A stretch of DNA of 64,000 nucleotides from Arcicella lustrica (GTDB lineage: Bacteria > Bacteroidota > Bacteroidia > Cytophagales > Spirosomataceae), in the NCBI RefSeq assembly GCF_034930985.1, contig NZ_JAYGIM010000009.1, positions 248,001 through 312,000 on the forward strand, read 5' to 3'. Positions 33,240-42,693 of the stretch are shown piece by piece. Position 1 is the stretch's first letter. Each line of letters starts with the position of its first letter. A program made the position numbers and the translations under genes. A model generated the notes under the pieces. That model was given only the letters and a program-made list of their open reading frames with translations, ran no database searches and was not told the origin of the DNA.

Positions 33240-34211
33240 TTACTTAATCAATTTCCCATCAACACCTTCGTTGGTAATGATGACAGGTTTAATCAAACCA
33301 TTTTCATCAAAATACATTTTATCAATACAAGTAACTCTTGAATTACCATCTTTCTCAGTTAATGGTCTTCTATGATAAACAATGTACCAATCATCTGTTT
33401 TAGGATTTTTTATCACTGAATGATGCCCCGCACCTGTGGCAATCTTTGGGTCTTGTTGTAAAATTTTACCAATTCGTTTAAAAGGACCAAAAGGAGAATC
33501 AGCAATGGCATAAGCCACAGAATAATCTGGCCCAGTCCAACCACCTTCCGACCACATAAAGTAATATTTTCCATTCTTTTTAAACATAAATGGACCTTCA
33601 ACATAGTTTTCTGGTGTAATTTCTTTGAAAATGCTTCCGTCTTCATAAGGAATGAAGCCTGTAAAATCCTTTTTCAAATGAGCAATATTACAATGTCTCC
33701 AACCGCCATAAATTAAATAATACTCGTCTTTATCTTTAAAAACAAATTGGTCGATTGGCTGAGCACCATTATGAAATTTATCAATTAAAGGTTTTTTAAG
33801 GTAATCTTTAAAAGGCCCCGAAGGTTCATCGGCAACAGCTACGCCAATGCCACCATATTCTTTATCGCTCTGGATATCGTTTGCTCCAAAGAAAATAAAA
33901 TACTTTCCACCTTTTTCAATGATTGAGGGAGCCCAAACGGCACGTTTCGCCCATTTTACGTTAGAAGTATCTAAAATTTTGGAATGCTTTGTCCAAGTAA
34001 CTAAATCTTTGGATGAAAAAGCATCGAAGAATACTTGTTTGTCGTAAGGGGCTGAATAGGTTGGGTAAATCCAGTAAGTTTTGTCGAAAATTATTCCTTC
34101 TGGGTCGGCATACCAACCTTGAAAAACAGGATTGCCAGCACTCGTTTTTTTCTGAGCATGGATTGCCTGGGTAATCAAAATAAAGAGTAATACGGATAGT
34201 AATTTTTTCAT
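33240..34211 (-). CDS. Glycoside hydrolase family 43 protein
   Basis: A 323-residue secreted five-bladed beta-propeller glycosidase. The signal peptide is MKKLLSVLLFILITQAIHA. Likely catalytic residues are the general base Asp in WYADPEG, the modulating Asp in QPIDQFVFKD, and the acid Glu in VEGPFMFKKNG. Family members act on arabinan or xylan side chains. It is divergent from an SGNH hydrolase gene 180 bases away; the two could act on the same plant-type polysaccharide, as acetyl esterase and glycosidase, but this is only inferred from proximity. Confidence 0.88.
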   Translation of the reverse strand: MKKLLSVLLFILITQAIHAQKKTSAGNPVFQGWYADPEGIIFDKTYWIYPTYSAPYDKQVFFDAFSSKDLVTWTKHSKILDTSNVKWAKRAVWAPSIIEKGGKYFIFFGANDIQSDKEYGGIGVAVADEPSGPFKDYLKKPLIDKFHNGAQPIDQFVFKDKDEYYLIYGGWRHCNIAHLKKDFTGFIPYEDGSIFKEITPENYVEGPFMFKKNGKYYFMWSEGGWTGPDYSVAYAIADSPFGPFKRIGKILQQDPKIATGAGHHSVIKNPKTDDWYIVYHRRPLTEKDGNSRVTCIDKMYFDENGLIKPVIITNEGVDGKLIK

Positions 34212-34392
34212 GATTTGAAATGAAAATGTTTTTATAGATAATTGGATAATTGAGCCTCAAACATAGCATTTGAGTACAACAAAGAAATCATAAAAACCTT
34301 TTGAAAGAAAACAAAAAACAAAATCTTTGATTGATAAGTACATTTTACTGAAATTGTATTTTAAAGTAAATAAAGATTTTAAACCATTATTT

Positions 34393-35163
34393 ATGAAAAA
34401 CATTTTTTCAAGAAGAGTTTTTTTACAATCCTCAGCCATATCTGCCTTTTTGATGGGTTTGAAAATTAATTCAGTTGCTGCAAGCAATCTTGAGATGGAA
34501 ACAAAACTTACTTTTCTTTTTCAGGGAGATTCTATTACGGATGGAAACAGAGGTAGAAATACCGACCCCAATCATATTATGGGACATGGTTATGCTTATG
34601 GAGTAGCAAGTAGGATAGGAGCTGATTTTCCTGAAGCGGGATTTACTTTTTATAATAGAGGTATCAGTGGAAATAGAATTCCAGATTTACAAAAACGTTG
34701 GAAAGAAGAAACACTTGATTTAAAACCTGATGTATTGAGTTTGTTAATCGGTATTAATGATGTAAATGCTTTAATTCGTAAACCAGAGGAGGCACCCAAT
34801 CTTGAACAATTTGAAATTGGTTACAGAGATTTACTTGATCAGTGTAAACAAAACAACCCGGATATTCTATTTGTATTGGGTATTCCATTTGTTTATGCAA
34901 TTAAGGGTAGAAAAGATAATTGGGACATTTGGCAAAAAGAAACGAACACTAGAGCCGAGGTTGTCAAAAAACTTGCAAAAGAATATGATGCAGTTTTGAT
35001 TGATTATCCTTCAATGTTTGAAAAAGCTTTTAAAAATGCACCAGATGAATACTGGGTTTGGGATGGGATTCATCCAACTGTTTTTGGACATGAATTGATG
35101 GCTCGTGAATGGATTAAAGCAGTAAGTAAAAGATTGAAGTTTCTGAAAAAGTATAAATATTAA
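34393..35163 (+). CDS. SGNH/GDSL hydrolase, Tat-exported
   Basis: A 256-residue esterase/lipase-type hydrolase. The N-terminus MKNIFSRRVFLQSSAIS is a twin-arginine signal, so I start at the ATG at 34393; the upstream in-frame start at 34327 would add a charged extension before it. SGNH blocks are clear: FQGDSITDG (Ser), RGISGN (Gly), IGINDVNA (Asn) and WDGIHPT (Asp-His). Such enzymes commonly deacetylate polysaccharides or act on esters. The gene is followed by a terminator. Confidence 0.88.
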   Translation: MKNIFSRRVFLQSSAISAFLMGLKINSVAASNLEMETKLTFLFQGDSITDGNRGRNTDPNHIMGHGYAYGVASRIGADFPEAGFTFYNRGISGNRIPDLQKRWKEETLDLKPDVLSLLIGINDVNALIRKPEEAPNLEQFEIGYRDLLDQCKQNNPDILFVLGIPFVYAIKGRKDNWDIWQKETNTRAEVVKKLAKEYDAVLIDYPSMFEKAFKNAPDEYWVWDGIHPTVFGHELMAREWIKAVSKRLKFLKKYKY

Positions 35164-35171
35164 ATGAATTG

Positions 35172-35200
35172 TAGCCTTCGGATATGAAGGCTATTTTTTT
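35172..35200 (+). terminator. Terminator after SGNH hydrolase gene
   Basis: The stem tagccttc / gaaggcta is followed by a run of seven T residues. Confidence 0.85.
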
Positions 35201-35316
35201 GATTTTACCGCAAGGCTTTATTTAATACTCAGAAGAGTAGTCCGTTTTTTGATTTTGATGCTAAAAAGCCCGAAATTTGCGAATAAAATCAAATTCATCA
35301 ATTTAATAAAAATACA

Positions 35317-35982
35317 ATGCACATTGCCGTAACTGGAAATATCGGAGCTGGAAAAACATCACTAGCTAAAAAATTAGCAGATCATTTTGGATGGGAAGTA
35401 TTATTTGAAGCTGTGGAGGGAAATCCGTATTTGGCTGATTTTTATGGAGATATGCCACGTTGGGCTTTCCATTTGCAATTGTATTTTTTGAAAAGTAGAT
35501 ACGAACAAGTCTTACAAATTCAACAATCGAATAAACGAATTATTCAGGATAGAACGATTTATGAAGATGCTTACATCTTTGCTCAGAATTTATACGAAGG
35601 CGGAATCATGTCAGAAAACGATTATCTTACTTATAAAGGAATCTTCGATTTGATGATGACTTCTGTAAAGGCACCCGATTTAACGATTTATTTAAAAGCG
35701 GATATGCCAAAATTAGTTTCTCAAATTAAAAAAAGAGGAAGAGATTTTGAAGCAAATATTTCTATTGATTATCTACAAGATTTGAACAGACACTATGATA
35801 ACTTTACCGAAAGCTATACTTATGGTAAATTATTGATTTTAGATGTTAATGAGTTAGATTACTTAAATAATGCGGAAGATTTGGCTTTTGTCATCAACCA
35901 AGTGGACAAAGCTTTACTTTATGAAACGCCTCCACGTCCCAAGCCGCTGACAATCCCTTCTTTATTCGATAAATCTGAATAA
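35317..35982 (+). CDS. Deoxynucleoside kinase
   Basis: A 221-residue kinase of the dNK/dGK-dCK family. The P-loop is VTGNIGAGKTSL, the DR motif appears as IQDRTIYEDA, and the lid carries KKRGRDFE. The enzyme phosphorylates deoxynucleosides for dNTP salvage. Nucleoside preference cannot be read from the sequence. Single gene in plus orientation, ending about 50 bases before the blaI operator region. Confidence 0.9.
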   Translation: MHIAVTGNIGAGKTSLAKKLADHFGWEVLFEAVEGNPYLADFYGDMPRWAFHLQLYFLKSRYEQVLQIQQSNKRIIQDRTIYEDAYIFAQNLYEGGIMSENDYLTYKGIFDLMMTSVKAPDLTIYLKADMPKLVSQIKKRGRDFEANISIDYLQDLNRHYDNFTESYTYGKLLILDVNELDYLNNAEDLAFVINQVDKALLYETPPRPKPLTIPSLFDKSE

Positions 35983-36037
35983 ATTTCAGCCTGAATATTT
36001 ACCGTTTAAAGTAAATAAATGACATTTTAAATTTATT

Positions 36038-36111
36038 TACGAAAATATTCGTAGATAAATTTGTTTGTACGAATGTTTTCGTAGTATATTTGTTACGAAA
36101 TTATTCGTAAC
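36038..36111 (+). promoter_or_regulatory. Three palindromic BlaI-type operators
   Basis: Three dyads of one consensus stand in front of the blaI-like gene: TACGAAAATATTCGTA (36038-36053), TACGAATGTTTTCGTA (36068-36083) and GTTACGAAATTATTCGTAAC (36092-36111). The consensus TACGAA-N4-TTCGTA and the position upstream of a BlaI-family gene make autoregulation likely. Confidence 0.8.
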
Positions 36112-36127
36112 AAATATTATTATTGAA

Positions 36128-36505
36128 ATGGAACCTATCAAACCTACAGAATCAGAATTACAAATTCTTCAAGTACTTTGGTCATTGGGTCAAGCCAGTG
36201 TCAGACAAGTAAATGATGAACTTTCGAAAGTAAGAGACATTGGCTATACAACAACTTTGAAGTTACTTCAAATCATGTTTGAAAAGAAAATTGTTTCACG
36301 TATAGAGGAGGGGCGTTATCACTTGTATGAAGCAGCAATTACTGAAGAAGCCACGCAACAATTTTTAGTTGACAAATTTGTAGATACTGCTTTTCGTGGT
36401 TCTGCCATGAAATTAGTGATGCAAACTTTGGGAAATCATCAAGCTTCGAAAGAAGAATTAGATGAAATCAAAAAACTCATTGCTCAAATGGAACAAAATG
36501 CCTAA
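36128..36505 (+). CDS. BlaI/MecI/CopY family repressor
   Basis: A 125-residue winged-helix repressor (PTESELQILQVLWSLGQASVRQV, GYTTTLKLLQIMFEKKIVSR) with a dimerisation tail. The start at the ATG 36128 (MEPIKPTE) matches family N-termini and leaves the operators upstream; an in-frame start at 36065 would lie inside the operators. BlaI-type repressors are cut after a signal from a partner M56 sensor protease. The M56 gene begins 42 bases downstream. Confidence 0.93.
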   Translation: MEPIKPTESELQILQVLWSLGQASVRQVNDELSKVRDIGYTTTLKLLQIMFEKKIVSRIEEGRYHLYEAAITEEATQQFLVDKFVDTAFRGSAMKLVMQTLGNHQASKEELDEIKKLIAQMEQNA

Positions 36506-36547
36506 ACCTAATTTAACAAACCTCATATTTAACCCCTTTCTAAATCA

Positions 36548-38365
36548 ATGAACTCAATTTTGAATTTTTTCCCAGAAAATGTAATGTCAGCCGTTGGTTG
36601 GACATTACTTCACTCAGTTTGGCAATTAATGGCACTTGCCATTGTTTTAAAAGCAGTTTTCTTGTTTACAAAGAACTCGGCCATTAAGAAATATTGGTTT
36701 GGTTTTGCGAGTTTACTTTTTCAAGTTTTTGCAAGTATCGTTACTTTTTTAATTGTTTTTGAAGAAAACTCAGTTTCATCAATCACCCAAACTAATTTTA
36801 CTTTCGATAAAATAGCTCAGACCAATTTAAGTACATCAACAACAATTGCTTCAAATACAAGTATTTGGATGGATTTTCAGGTATTGTTTTCAGAAAATGT
36901 AAATGTATTAGTAACAGCTTGGATGATTGGAATGTTATTTTTGTCAGTCAGGTTGATGGGTGGTTATTTTTATACAGAACAATTACGTTGGAAATACACC
37001 AAAACCATTCAAGGCGATACGCTAGTACTTTTTAATCAGCTTTTAGAAAAAGTAAATATTAAAAAAGGAATTAACTTGTTAGAATCTTCTTTGGCAACTA
37101 GTCCAATGACGATTGGTTTCTTGCAACCCGTTATTTTATTACCAATTGGTTTGATTACAGGTTTGTCAAACAAAGAACTTGAAGCAGTTTTAGCGCATGA
37201 ATTGGCGCATATCAAACGTCATGATTATTTGGTAAACATCATACAGTCATTGGTTGAAATTATATTTTTCTTTCATCCAGCTACTTGGTGGATTTCTGCG
37301 AATATTCGTGAAGAAAGAGAAAATTGCTGTGATGATTTAGCGATTGAGTTATGCGGAAATAAAGTTCATTTAGCGAAAGCATTAACCAAAGTTGAGATTT
37401 TCCAACAGCAAACTAATATGTCTTTAGCGATGGGTTTTGCTGGTAAGAAACAAACTTTGTTAGGAAGAGTACATAGAATTTTAGGTGTAAAGAAAACAAA
37501 TTCAGTGAATTATGCTGGTATTATTGTAATGTCTTTATTTGCATTGACTACTTTGGTATTTATGAATTTGCCTAATAATGCTGATGCACAAACGATTCCA
37601 CAAGCGCCCAAACCACCTAAGAAAGCCGATGCACCGAAACCACCTAAAAAACTAAATAAGACTGTGAGAATTGACCATAGCTTTGATAATAACCTTAATA
37701 TCTCTAAGGGAAATATCTATATTAATGGAGAAAAGGTGCATCTTTCTCAAGTAGATAGTATCAAAGTATCGAAAGAATTAGTAGCCATTGAAATTCTTGA
37801 AAAGAAAATGGAACCTCACCAAAAGAAAATAGAGGAACTTTCTAAACAGATTTCTATTTATAGCCAGAAAATAAATGAGCATAGCCAGCCAATGAATAAC
37901 TTTTCAATCAAAATTTCAGAATTGAGTAATAAGTTATCTAAGTTAGGTGAAAAGCAAGGGAGTATTGCTGAAAAGATGATTTCTTACAAAGAGGACTCAC
38001 AAGCTAGGAAAAATGCTGAACAAAATATGAATCAGATTGAAAAAGAAATGAAGATGATTGAGCAGCAAATGGAAAAGTATGGTGATGAAATGGAAAAAAT
38101 AGGAGAGAGGATGAATTTCAACAGCGCTCCAATTGACAGCCTGAGTAAATTAATTGAATTAGAAGCGAAACCAATAGAAGCTTTGGGAAAAGAGATTGAA
38201 TTACGTGCTAAAGAAATTCATAAAGTACTCCCAGCCTCAGTAAGAGCAAAAATTAATAGTGCATTTAATGCTTTACCTGATGCACCAGAGCCACCAAGTC
38301 CACCGACACCTCCATCACCTGCTGCAGCGCCAACACCGCCACCAGCACCAAGTATTAAGCCATAA
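36548..38365 (+). CDS. M56 family (BlaR1-like) membrane metallopeptidase
   Basis: A 605-residue sensor protease. Several N-terminal membrane helices flank the zinc motif HELAH (217-221), with ENCCDD supplying the further ligand region. After another helix (YAGIIVMSLFALTTLVFMN) comes a proline/lysine linker, then a long coiled coil rich in Lys, Glu and Met (about 400-540), and a proline-rich tail (PEPPSPPTPP). There is no penicillin-binding sensor domain as in BlaR1; the coiled coil takes that place. It likely signals to the BlaI repressor encoded just upstream. The inducing signal is unknown. Confidence 0.9.
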   Translation: MNSILNFFPENVMSAVGWTLLHSVWQLMALAIVLKAVFLFTKNSAIKKYWFGFASLLFQVFASIVTFLIVFEENSVSSITQTNFTFDKIAQTNLSTSTTIASNTSIWMDFQVLFSENVNVLVTAWMIGMLFLSVRLMGGYFYTEQLRWKYTKTIQGDTLVLFNQLLEKVNIKKGINLLESSLATSPMTIGFLQPVILLPIGLITGLSNKELEAVLAHELAHIKRHDYLVNIIQSLVEIIFFFHPATWWISANIREERENCCDDLAIELCGNKVHLAKALTKVEIFQQQTNMSLAMGFAGKKQTLLGRVHRILGVKKTNSVNYAGIIVMSLFALTTLVFMNLPNNADAQTIPQAPKPPKKADAPKPPKKLNKTVRIDHSFDNNLNISKGNIYINGEKVHLSQVDSIKVSKELVAIEILEKKMEPHQKKIEELSKQISIYSQKINEHSQPMNNFSIKISELSNKLSKLGEKQGSIAEKMISYKEDSQARKNAEQNMNQIEKEMKMIEQQMEKYGDEMEKIGERMNFNSAPIDSLSKLIELEAKPIEALGKEIELRAKEIHKVLPASVRAKINSAFNALPDAPEPPSPPTPPSPAAAPTPPPAPSIKP

Positions 38366-38392
38366 TTAGGATTAACAATAACAAAAAAGCAT

Positions 38393-38420
38393 CTCTGGAA
38401 ATTTCCAAAGATGCTTTTTT
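38393..38420. terminator. Bidirectional terminator between M56 gene and tRNA-Leu
   Basis: The stem aaaaagcatct / agatgcttttt with T-runs on both strands. Confidence 0.8.
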
Positions 38421-38422
38421 TG

Positions 38423-38506
38423 TGACAATGAGGAGACTCGAACTCCTACAGGATAACTCCCACTACCACCTCAAAGTAGCGTGTCTACCAATTCCACCAC
38501 ATTGCC
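38423..38506 (-). tRNA. tRNA-Leu (anticodon GAG)
   Basis: 84 bases, encoded on the minus strand. The acceptor stem ggcaatg / cattgtc pairs with one G-T wobble, the anticodon loop ttgaggt reads GAG, the variable arm is long as in class II tRNAs, and the T-loop gttcgagtc is standard. The CCA end is not encoded. Confidence 0.93.
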
Positions 38507-38645
38507 TAATGATGGTGCGAAATTAAAGAAAATTTGCTTAATTGCAAAGGTTTTCAAAAGGTGAAGGGGCAAGTTAGCTTTTGTCTTTTTTAAACCTTTG
38601 AGAATCAAGTATAACAAACAAAGTAAAAAATAAAAAAATATTACA

Positions 38646-39044
38646 ATGGCATTAGAATTTGAAGGTAATTTGATAAAAGTACTCAATGAAGTAACCGGTC
38701 AAGGAAAAAATGGAGCTTGGGTTAAACAAGATTTTGTACTTGAAACTGAAGACCAATATCCTAAAAAAGCTTGTTTCACTGCTTGGGGAGACAAATCAGC
38801 AGATTTAAAAACTTTCTCTTTAGGTGATAAACTTAGAGTTACTTTCAGTGTAGAATCTCGTGAATATAATGAAAGATGGTACACTGATTTAAGAGCTTAC
38901 AGAATTGATTTGGCAAGTGATGCTCCAAGTGCATCTGCTCCAGTGGCTTCTTCAAGACCATCTTCAGCACCAGCTAGTAAGCCTGCAACTCCTGCAGCAG
39001 ACCTTCCATCTTTCAGTGAAGACGATCAAGACTTACCATTTTAA
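38646..39044 (+). CDS. DUF3127 family protein
   Basis: A 132-residue protein with a beta-rich DUF3127 domain (ALEFEGNLIKVLNEVTGQGKNG, DFVLETEDQYPKKACFTAWG, DKLRVTFSVESREYNERWYTD). The domain has an OB-fold character resembling single-stranded DNA-binding proteins. The low-complexity Ala/Ser/Pro linker and acidic tip EDDQDLPF look like the C-terminal tail of SSB, which recruits partners. A role in DNA metabolism is plausible but not shown. Confidence 0.85.
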   Translation: MALEFEGNLIKVLNEVTGQGKNGAWVKQDFVLETEDQYPKKACFTAWGDKSADLKTFSLGDKLRVTFSVESREYNERWYTDLRAYRIDLASDAPSASAPVASSRPSSAPASKPATPAADLPSFSEDDQDLPF

Positions 39045-39050
39045 GTATGA

Positions 39051-39101
39051 ATTTTAGGTGTTATTATATGATTTTTATGACTATAATAACACCTAAAAAA
39101 A
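39051..39101. terminator. Convergent terminator, DUF3127/AarF
   Basis: Nearly perfect arms ttttaggtgttatta / taataacacctaaaa between converging genes. Confidence 0.8.
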
Positions 39102-40436
39102 TTAGTAAACCTTCAATGCGTTTGATCTGAGCCATTCTGGGCGTGTTGTCGTTACTTTGGCTTTTAATTCGTTAAGAATAGAATATAAGCCAAAATAAGT
39201 ACGATTAATATACAAACCATGTTGTGAACCTCTGGCTACTTTAGAGCTTTTTAGTTCATCTAAGTTTTGTAATTTCTCTGCATATAAATATACACTTTCA
39301 AAATATTCGTCATCTGCAAAATCAAATTCTTCTACAGCGAAAGGCTTTCCAAGTAAAAAAATCATTTCTTTAAAAAGCTCAGTAAAAAATATTGCTTCTT
39401 TTTCAGAATCGGATTTTGTGATGAAATCCAAGGTTTTGAAAATTCTTGTTGTTTTATCATTATCATCCAAAGTATCAAAATTGATTAAAGCGAAGTAATT
39501 ATCATAAAATTCATCATTAATTACTTTAATGCAACCAAAATCAATAATTCCCATTGTCCCATCTTTTCTCATTAAGAAATTTCCGGGATGCGGGTCTGCA
39601 TGAACTTTGCGAAGTGTATGTATCTGAAAATCATAAAAATCCCAAAGTGCTTGACCGATTTTATTTCGAATTTCTTGTGAAGGATTTGTTTTCAGAAATT
39701 CATTTAAATGAAATCCTTCCAGCCAATCCATTGTCAGAATTTTTTCACAAGATAAATCAGCGTAATATTTTGGAAAAAATAAACACTCGATGTGTGCGCA
39801 AGCCTCTGAGATTTCGACAGAGCGTTTTAATTCTAATAAATAATCAGTTTCTTCAATGAGCTTTTCTGCAACTTCACCCATGTACCTATCAACATCATTC
39901 TCATTTAAGCCAAACATTGCGATTGCAATTGGACGAATCATTTTTAAATCACTACCAATACTTTCTGAAACACCTGGATATTGTACTTTAACTGCTAACG
40001 GTTTACCATTTTTAGTAGCCTTGTGTACTTGTCCAATTGAGGCAGCATTGCTTGCATTTATGTCAAAAGTGTCATAAAGTTCTTGTGGCGATTTACCAAA
40101 ATGTTTCCTAAAAGTTTTCATTACTAAAGGTCCAGAAAGGGGCGGAGCAGAGTATTGAGACATAGCAAATTTTTCTCTGTAAGCTCTTGGCAACATTCCT
40201 TTGTCCATACTTAACATTTGTGTAACTTTGAGGGCAGAACCTTTCATCTCGCTCAAAGAGGAGTAGATGTCAGCAGCATTGTCTTGATGTAATTCGTCAC
40301 GACTAATATTGGGGTCAATAATTTTTTTAACATTATGTTTTAAATAATTACCACCAATTTTTACACCAGTCTTTACGAATTTTGTAGCTCTTGCAACCTT
40401 TGAAGTTGGTATTGAATTTTGTTCTTTCATTGTCAT
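39102..40436 (-). CDS. AarF/ABC1/UbiB-type kinase
   Basis: A 444-residue atypical protein kinase-like protein. Hallmarks are KxGQ-like N-terminal SALKVTQMLSMDKG, PLAVKVQYPGV (ATP-binding lysine), and HADPHPGNFLMRKDGTMGIIDFG. The family supports quinone or isoprenoid-lipid metabolism through an ATPase-type activity. It is followed upstream by a TetR-family gene in the same direction with 123 bases between; that pair recurs in Bacteroidota, so the regulator may control it. The lipid substrate is unknown. Confidence 0.92.
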   Translation of the reverse strand: MTMKEQNSIPTSKVARATKFVKTGVKIGGNYLKHNVKKIIDPNISRDELHQDNAADIYSSLSEMKGSALKVTQMLSMDKGMLPRAYREKFAMSQYSAPPLSGPLVMKTFRKHFGKSPQELYDTFDINASNAASIGQVHKATKNGKPLAVKVQYPGVSESIGSDLKMIRPIAIAMFGLNENDVDRYMGEVAEKLIEETDYLLELKRSVEISEACAHIECLFFPKYYADLSCEKILTMDWLEGFHLNEFLKTNPSQEIRNKIGQALWDFYDFQIHTLRKVHADPHPGNFLMRKDGTMGIIDFGCIKVINDEFYDNYFALINFDTLDDNDKTTRIFKTLDFITKSDSEKEAIFFTELFKEMIFLLGKPFAVEEFDFADDEYFESVYLYAEKLQNLDELKSSKVARGSQHGLYINRTYFGLYSILNELKAKVTTTRPEWLRSNALKVY

Positions 40437-40559
40437 AGAGAAAATCTATACTCTTATTTTAAGTACCAAATAATATATTTGTTAAAATATTAACTTGTTG
40501 TTTATCAAATATGTTATGGTATTTTGTGTAAATAAAATATTGAGAATATATTTTTCCTG

Positions 40560-41192
40560 TTATCTGTTTTGAAACATGAATTTTGCAAAGTCAAGCACAG
40601 AATCTAGGGCAGATGAAGCCATCAAATCAAACGAAGTATTTACTGATTTTTCAATCATAGCATCTGTTTGTTCAAAGCCTTTTGTTTTATCTTTTACCCA
40701 AAAATCTAGTATCATCAAGAACTGTAACCAAAAGGCATCTGGGTATCTTTCATCAATAAATTTTCTAGGCTGTACTTCATTACTTTCTTTTCCTTCTAAA
40801 ACCAAATCATGAGAAAATTCTTTAAAAGCAATTTTCAAGTCGGTCATGAAAACAGGCGTTTTTAATTTACGTTTGTCGATAAGTCGCCAAGTTTGTGATG
40901 TGTAACTTCTATGTTGTTTAAGCACTTCAATCCATGTGTAGTAAAATGCTAAAAGCTTTTCACGAACACTATACGTAACATATACTTCTTCGGATTCAAT
41001 TTTGCTTTTGGTTTCATTGAAAAAGCCGAGCCAAATAGCACTTTCTAAAAGCTCAAATGAATTATAGTGTTCATAGAATTCACTCTCTTTCATTTTCAAT
41101 TTTTTAGTGAATGCAAATACAGAAGGGGGTTGAGTTCCATTTTCAAGAAAGTACTCAATGTAGGCCTGTTTGATTTTTTCTACTTTATCCAT
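40560..41192 (-). CDS. TetR family transcriptional regulator
   Basis: A 210-residue regulator. The N-terminal helix-turn-helix is KIKQAYIEYFLENGTQPPSVFAFTKKLKMKESEFYEHYNS, a somewhat divergent TetR domain, followed by an all-helical ligand domain. It sits upstream of the aarF gene on the same strand. No clear operator palindrome was found. Confidence 0.8.
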   Translation of the reverse strand: MDKVEKIKQAYIEYFLENGTQPPSVFAFTKKLKMKESEFYEHYNSFELLESAIWLGFFNETKSKIESEEVYVTYSVREKLLAFYYTWIEVLKQHRSYTSQTWRLIDKRKLKTPVFMTDLKIAFKEFSHDLVLEGKESNEVQPRKFIDERYPDAFWLQFLMILDFWVKDKTKGFEQTDAMIEKSVNTSFDLMASSALDSVLDFAKFMFQNR

Positions 41193-41297
41193 GTTTTTTC
41201 TTTTTTGTTATTCAGCAAGAAGGATATAATATCTACTTATGATGCTGTAACATACTGGTGAAGAGCTTTGTTTCTTATTCTTGGAATAATTGCAATA

Positions 41298-42596
41298 TTA
41301 ACGTTGTACTAAAACTTTTTTTGAAATATATTCAGTAGCAGTTTTTACATTGACAATGTAATATCCTGTTGCTAATGCTTCTGAACTCAAATAATAGAAA
41401 CCACTTTTTTGTTTATTAAGATTTTTTTCTTGCATTAAAATGCCTCTGCCATCATAAAGCTGAATACTTAAATCTTGCTCATCTTTAAAAGTTACTCTTA
41501 TTTTGATACTTCCGTCAGTTGAAGGGTTGATTGGATTGGGCTCAACAGATGCTTGTAGTTTTTCAGTATCTGAAAGTGGTTCGGCATTATTTAATAATTT
41601 TTGTCGCTTCATACTTAAGTTCAAGGCCGCTCTAGTTCTATTTTTTTGGTCGAGCGTAAAAACATTCATGCAACGGTCTGGAGAATAATCCATGTAGTTT
41701 TCAATCATGTTAGTAATTCTATCACTGCTACAATTGGATGTCAATCTATCACAAGTTGTGTTTAAGTTCAAACTTTCAATTTGAGGTGTATCATCACAGT
41801 AATCTGTTCCACAATTTTCATCTCCATTTGGATGTAAAAGTCCAAGCCAGTGACCTACTTCATGGGTTGTAGTTCGTCCTAAATTATAAGTTTGGCTTAA
41901 AGTACCGCAACAATTTCCAAAATTTTTATAGTCGATAATTACTCCATCGAATAATTCTTGTTCAGCAATATTTGAACTGTTAGCACCTAATCCTTCGATT
42001 TTACTATCATAAGGGAAACTTGCATAGCCAATTACTCCGTTATTACCACGAGTAACCCAAATATTCAGGTATTTTTCATTGTCCCATTGAATAATTTCTG
42101 CAATTTGATTTTTGTCATCTACAAAATTGAACCCTGTTTGTTTAACATAAGTACGAGTAATACCTGTTGTAGAATTACCATCTGGATCAATGTCTGCTAA
42201 TTTGAAATTTATTTCCATATCGGCTCCTACTGGATTGATATTGTATCCATTAGTGCCCAATTGACGACGATAATCTTCATTTAAGATTTGAATTTGAGAT
42301 TTAATTTGTGCATCGGTAATATTTATATTATTTGCTCCGCCTATTACATTATTGACGTTGTTATGAAGAATGTGCACAACAACTGGAATGGTATAAATTT
42401 TATCTTCGACTCTTGCCGAACTACTTTTTCTTTGTGCTTGTATTACTTGAATTTGTGCTTCAAAATTTGCTTTTTTTTGATTCCAGTTGCTATACTTTTC
42501 TTGAAGCTTTTTGTCGTTCATTACTACTCCGCATTTGTCTTGGGCAGATAGGATAGAGGGAATAAGTATTAAAAAGGAGGATAGTATTTTTTTCAT
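41298..42596 (-). CDS. Pappalysin-like (M43) metalloprotease with T9SS sorting domain
   Basis: The ATG at 42596 gives a signal peptide (MKKILSSFLILIPSILSAQ); the further upstream start would add a non-signal stretch. The zinc motif is HEVGHWLGLLHP, with the Met-turn region NMIENYMDYSPDRCMNVF. The last 80 residues form a type A sorting domain (PNPINPSTDGSIKIRV, IQLYDGRGILMQ, TGYYIVNVKTATEYISKKVLVQR), which sends the protein through the type IX system to the cell surface or outside. The substrate is unknown; family members are often calcium-dependent. Confidence 0.93.
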   Translation of the reverse strand: MKKILSSFLILIPSILSAQDKCGVVMNDKKLQEKYSNWNQKKANFEAQIQVIQAQRKSSSARVEDKIYTIPVVVHILHNNVNNVIGGANNINITDAQIKSQIQILNEDYRRQLGTNGYNINPVGADMEINFKLADIDPDGNSTTGITRTYVKQTGFNFVDDKNQIAEIIQWDNEKYLNIWVTRGNNGVIGYASFPYDSKIEGLGANSSNIAEQELFDGVIIDYKNFGNCCGTLSQTYNLGRTTTHEVGHWLGLLHPNGDENCGTDYCDDTPQIESLNLNTTCDRLTSNCSSDRITNMIENYMDYSPDRCMNVFTLDQKNRTRAALNLSMKRQKLLNNAEPLSDTEKLQASVEPNPINPSTDGSIKIRVTFKDEQDLSIQLYDGRGILMQEKNLNKQKSGFYYLSSEALATGYYIVNVKTATEYISKKVLVQR

Positions 42597-42616
42597 AATG
42601 AATATTTTTTGAACTA

Positions 42617-42673
42617 ACGCAAAAACGGCTTTGATTTGTATTATTGACAAAATACAAATCAAAGCCGTTGCGT
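42617..42673 (-). terminator. Strong hairpin after phoH
   Basis: A 19-base stem (aacggctttgatttg ... caaatcaaagccgtt) with a T-run on the minus strand separates phoH from the protease gene. Confidence 0.8.
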
Positions 42674-42693
42674 ATGTATATAAATTTTAAGCC

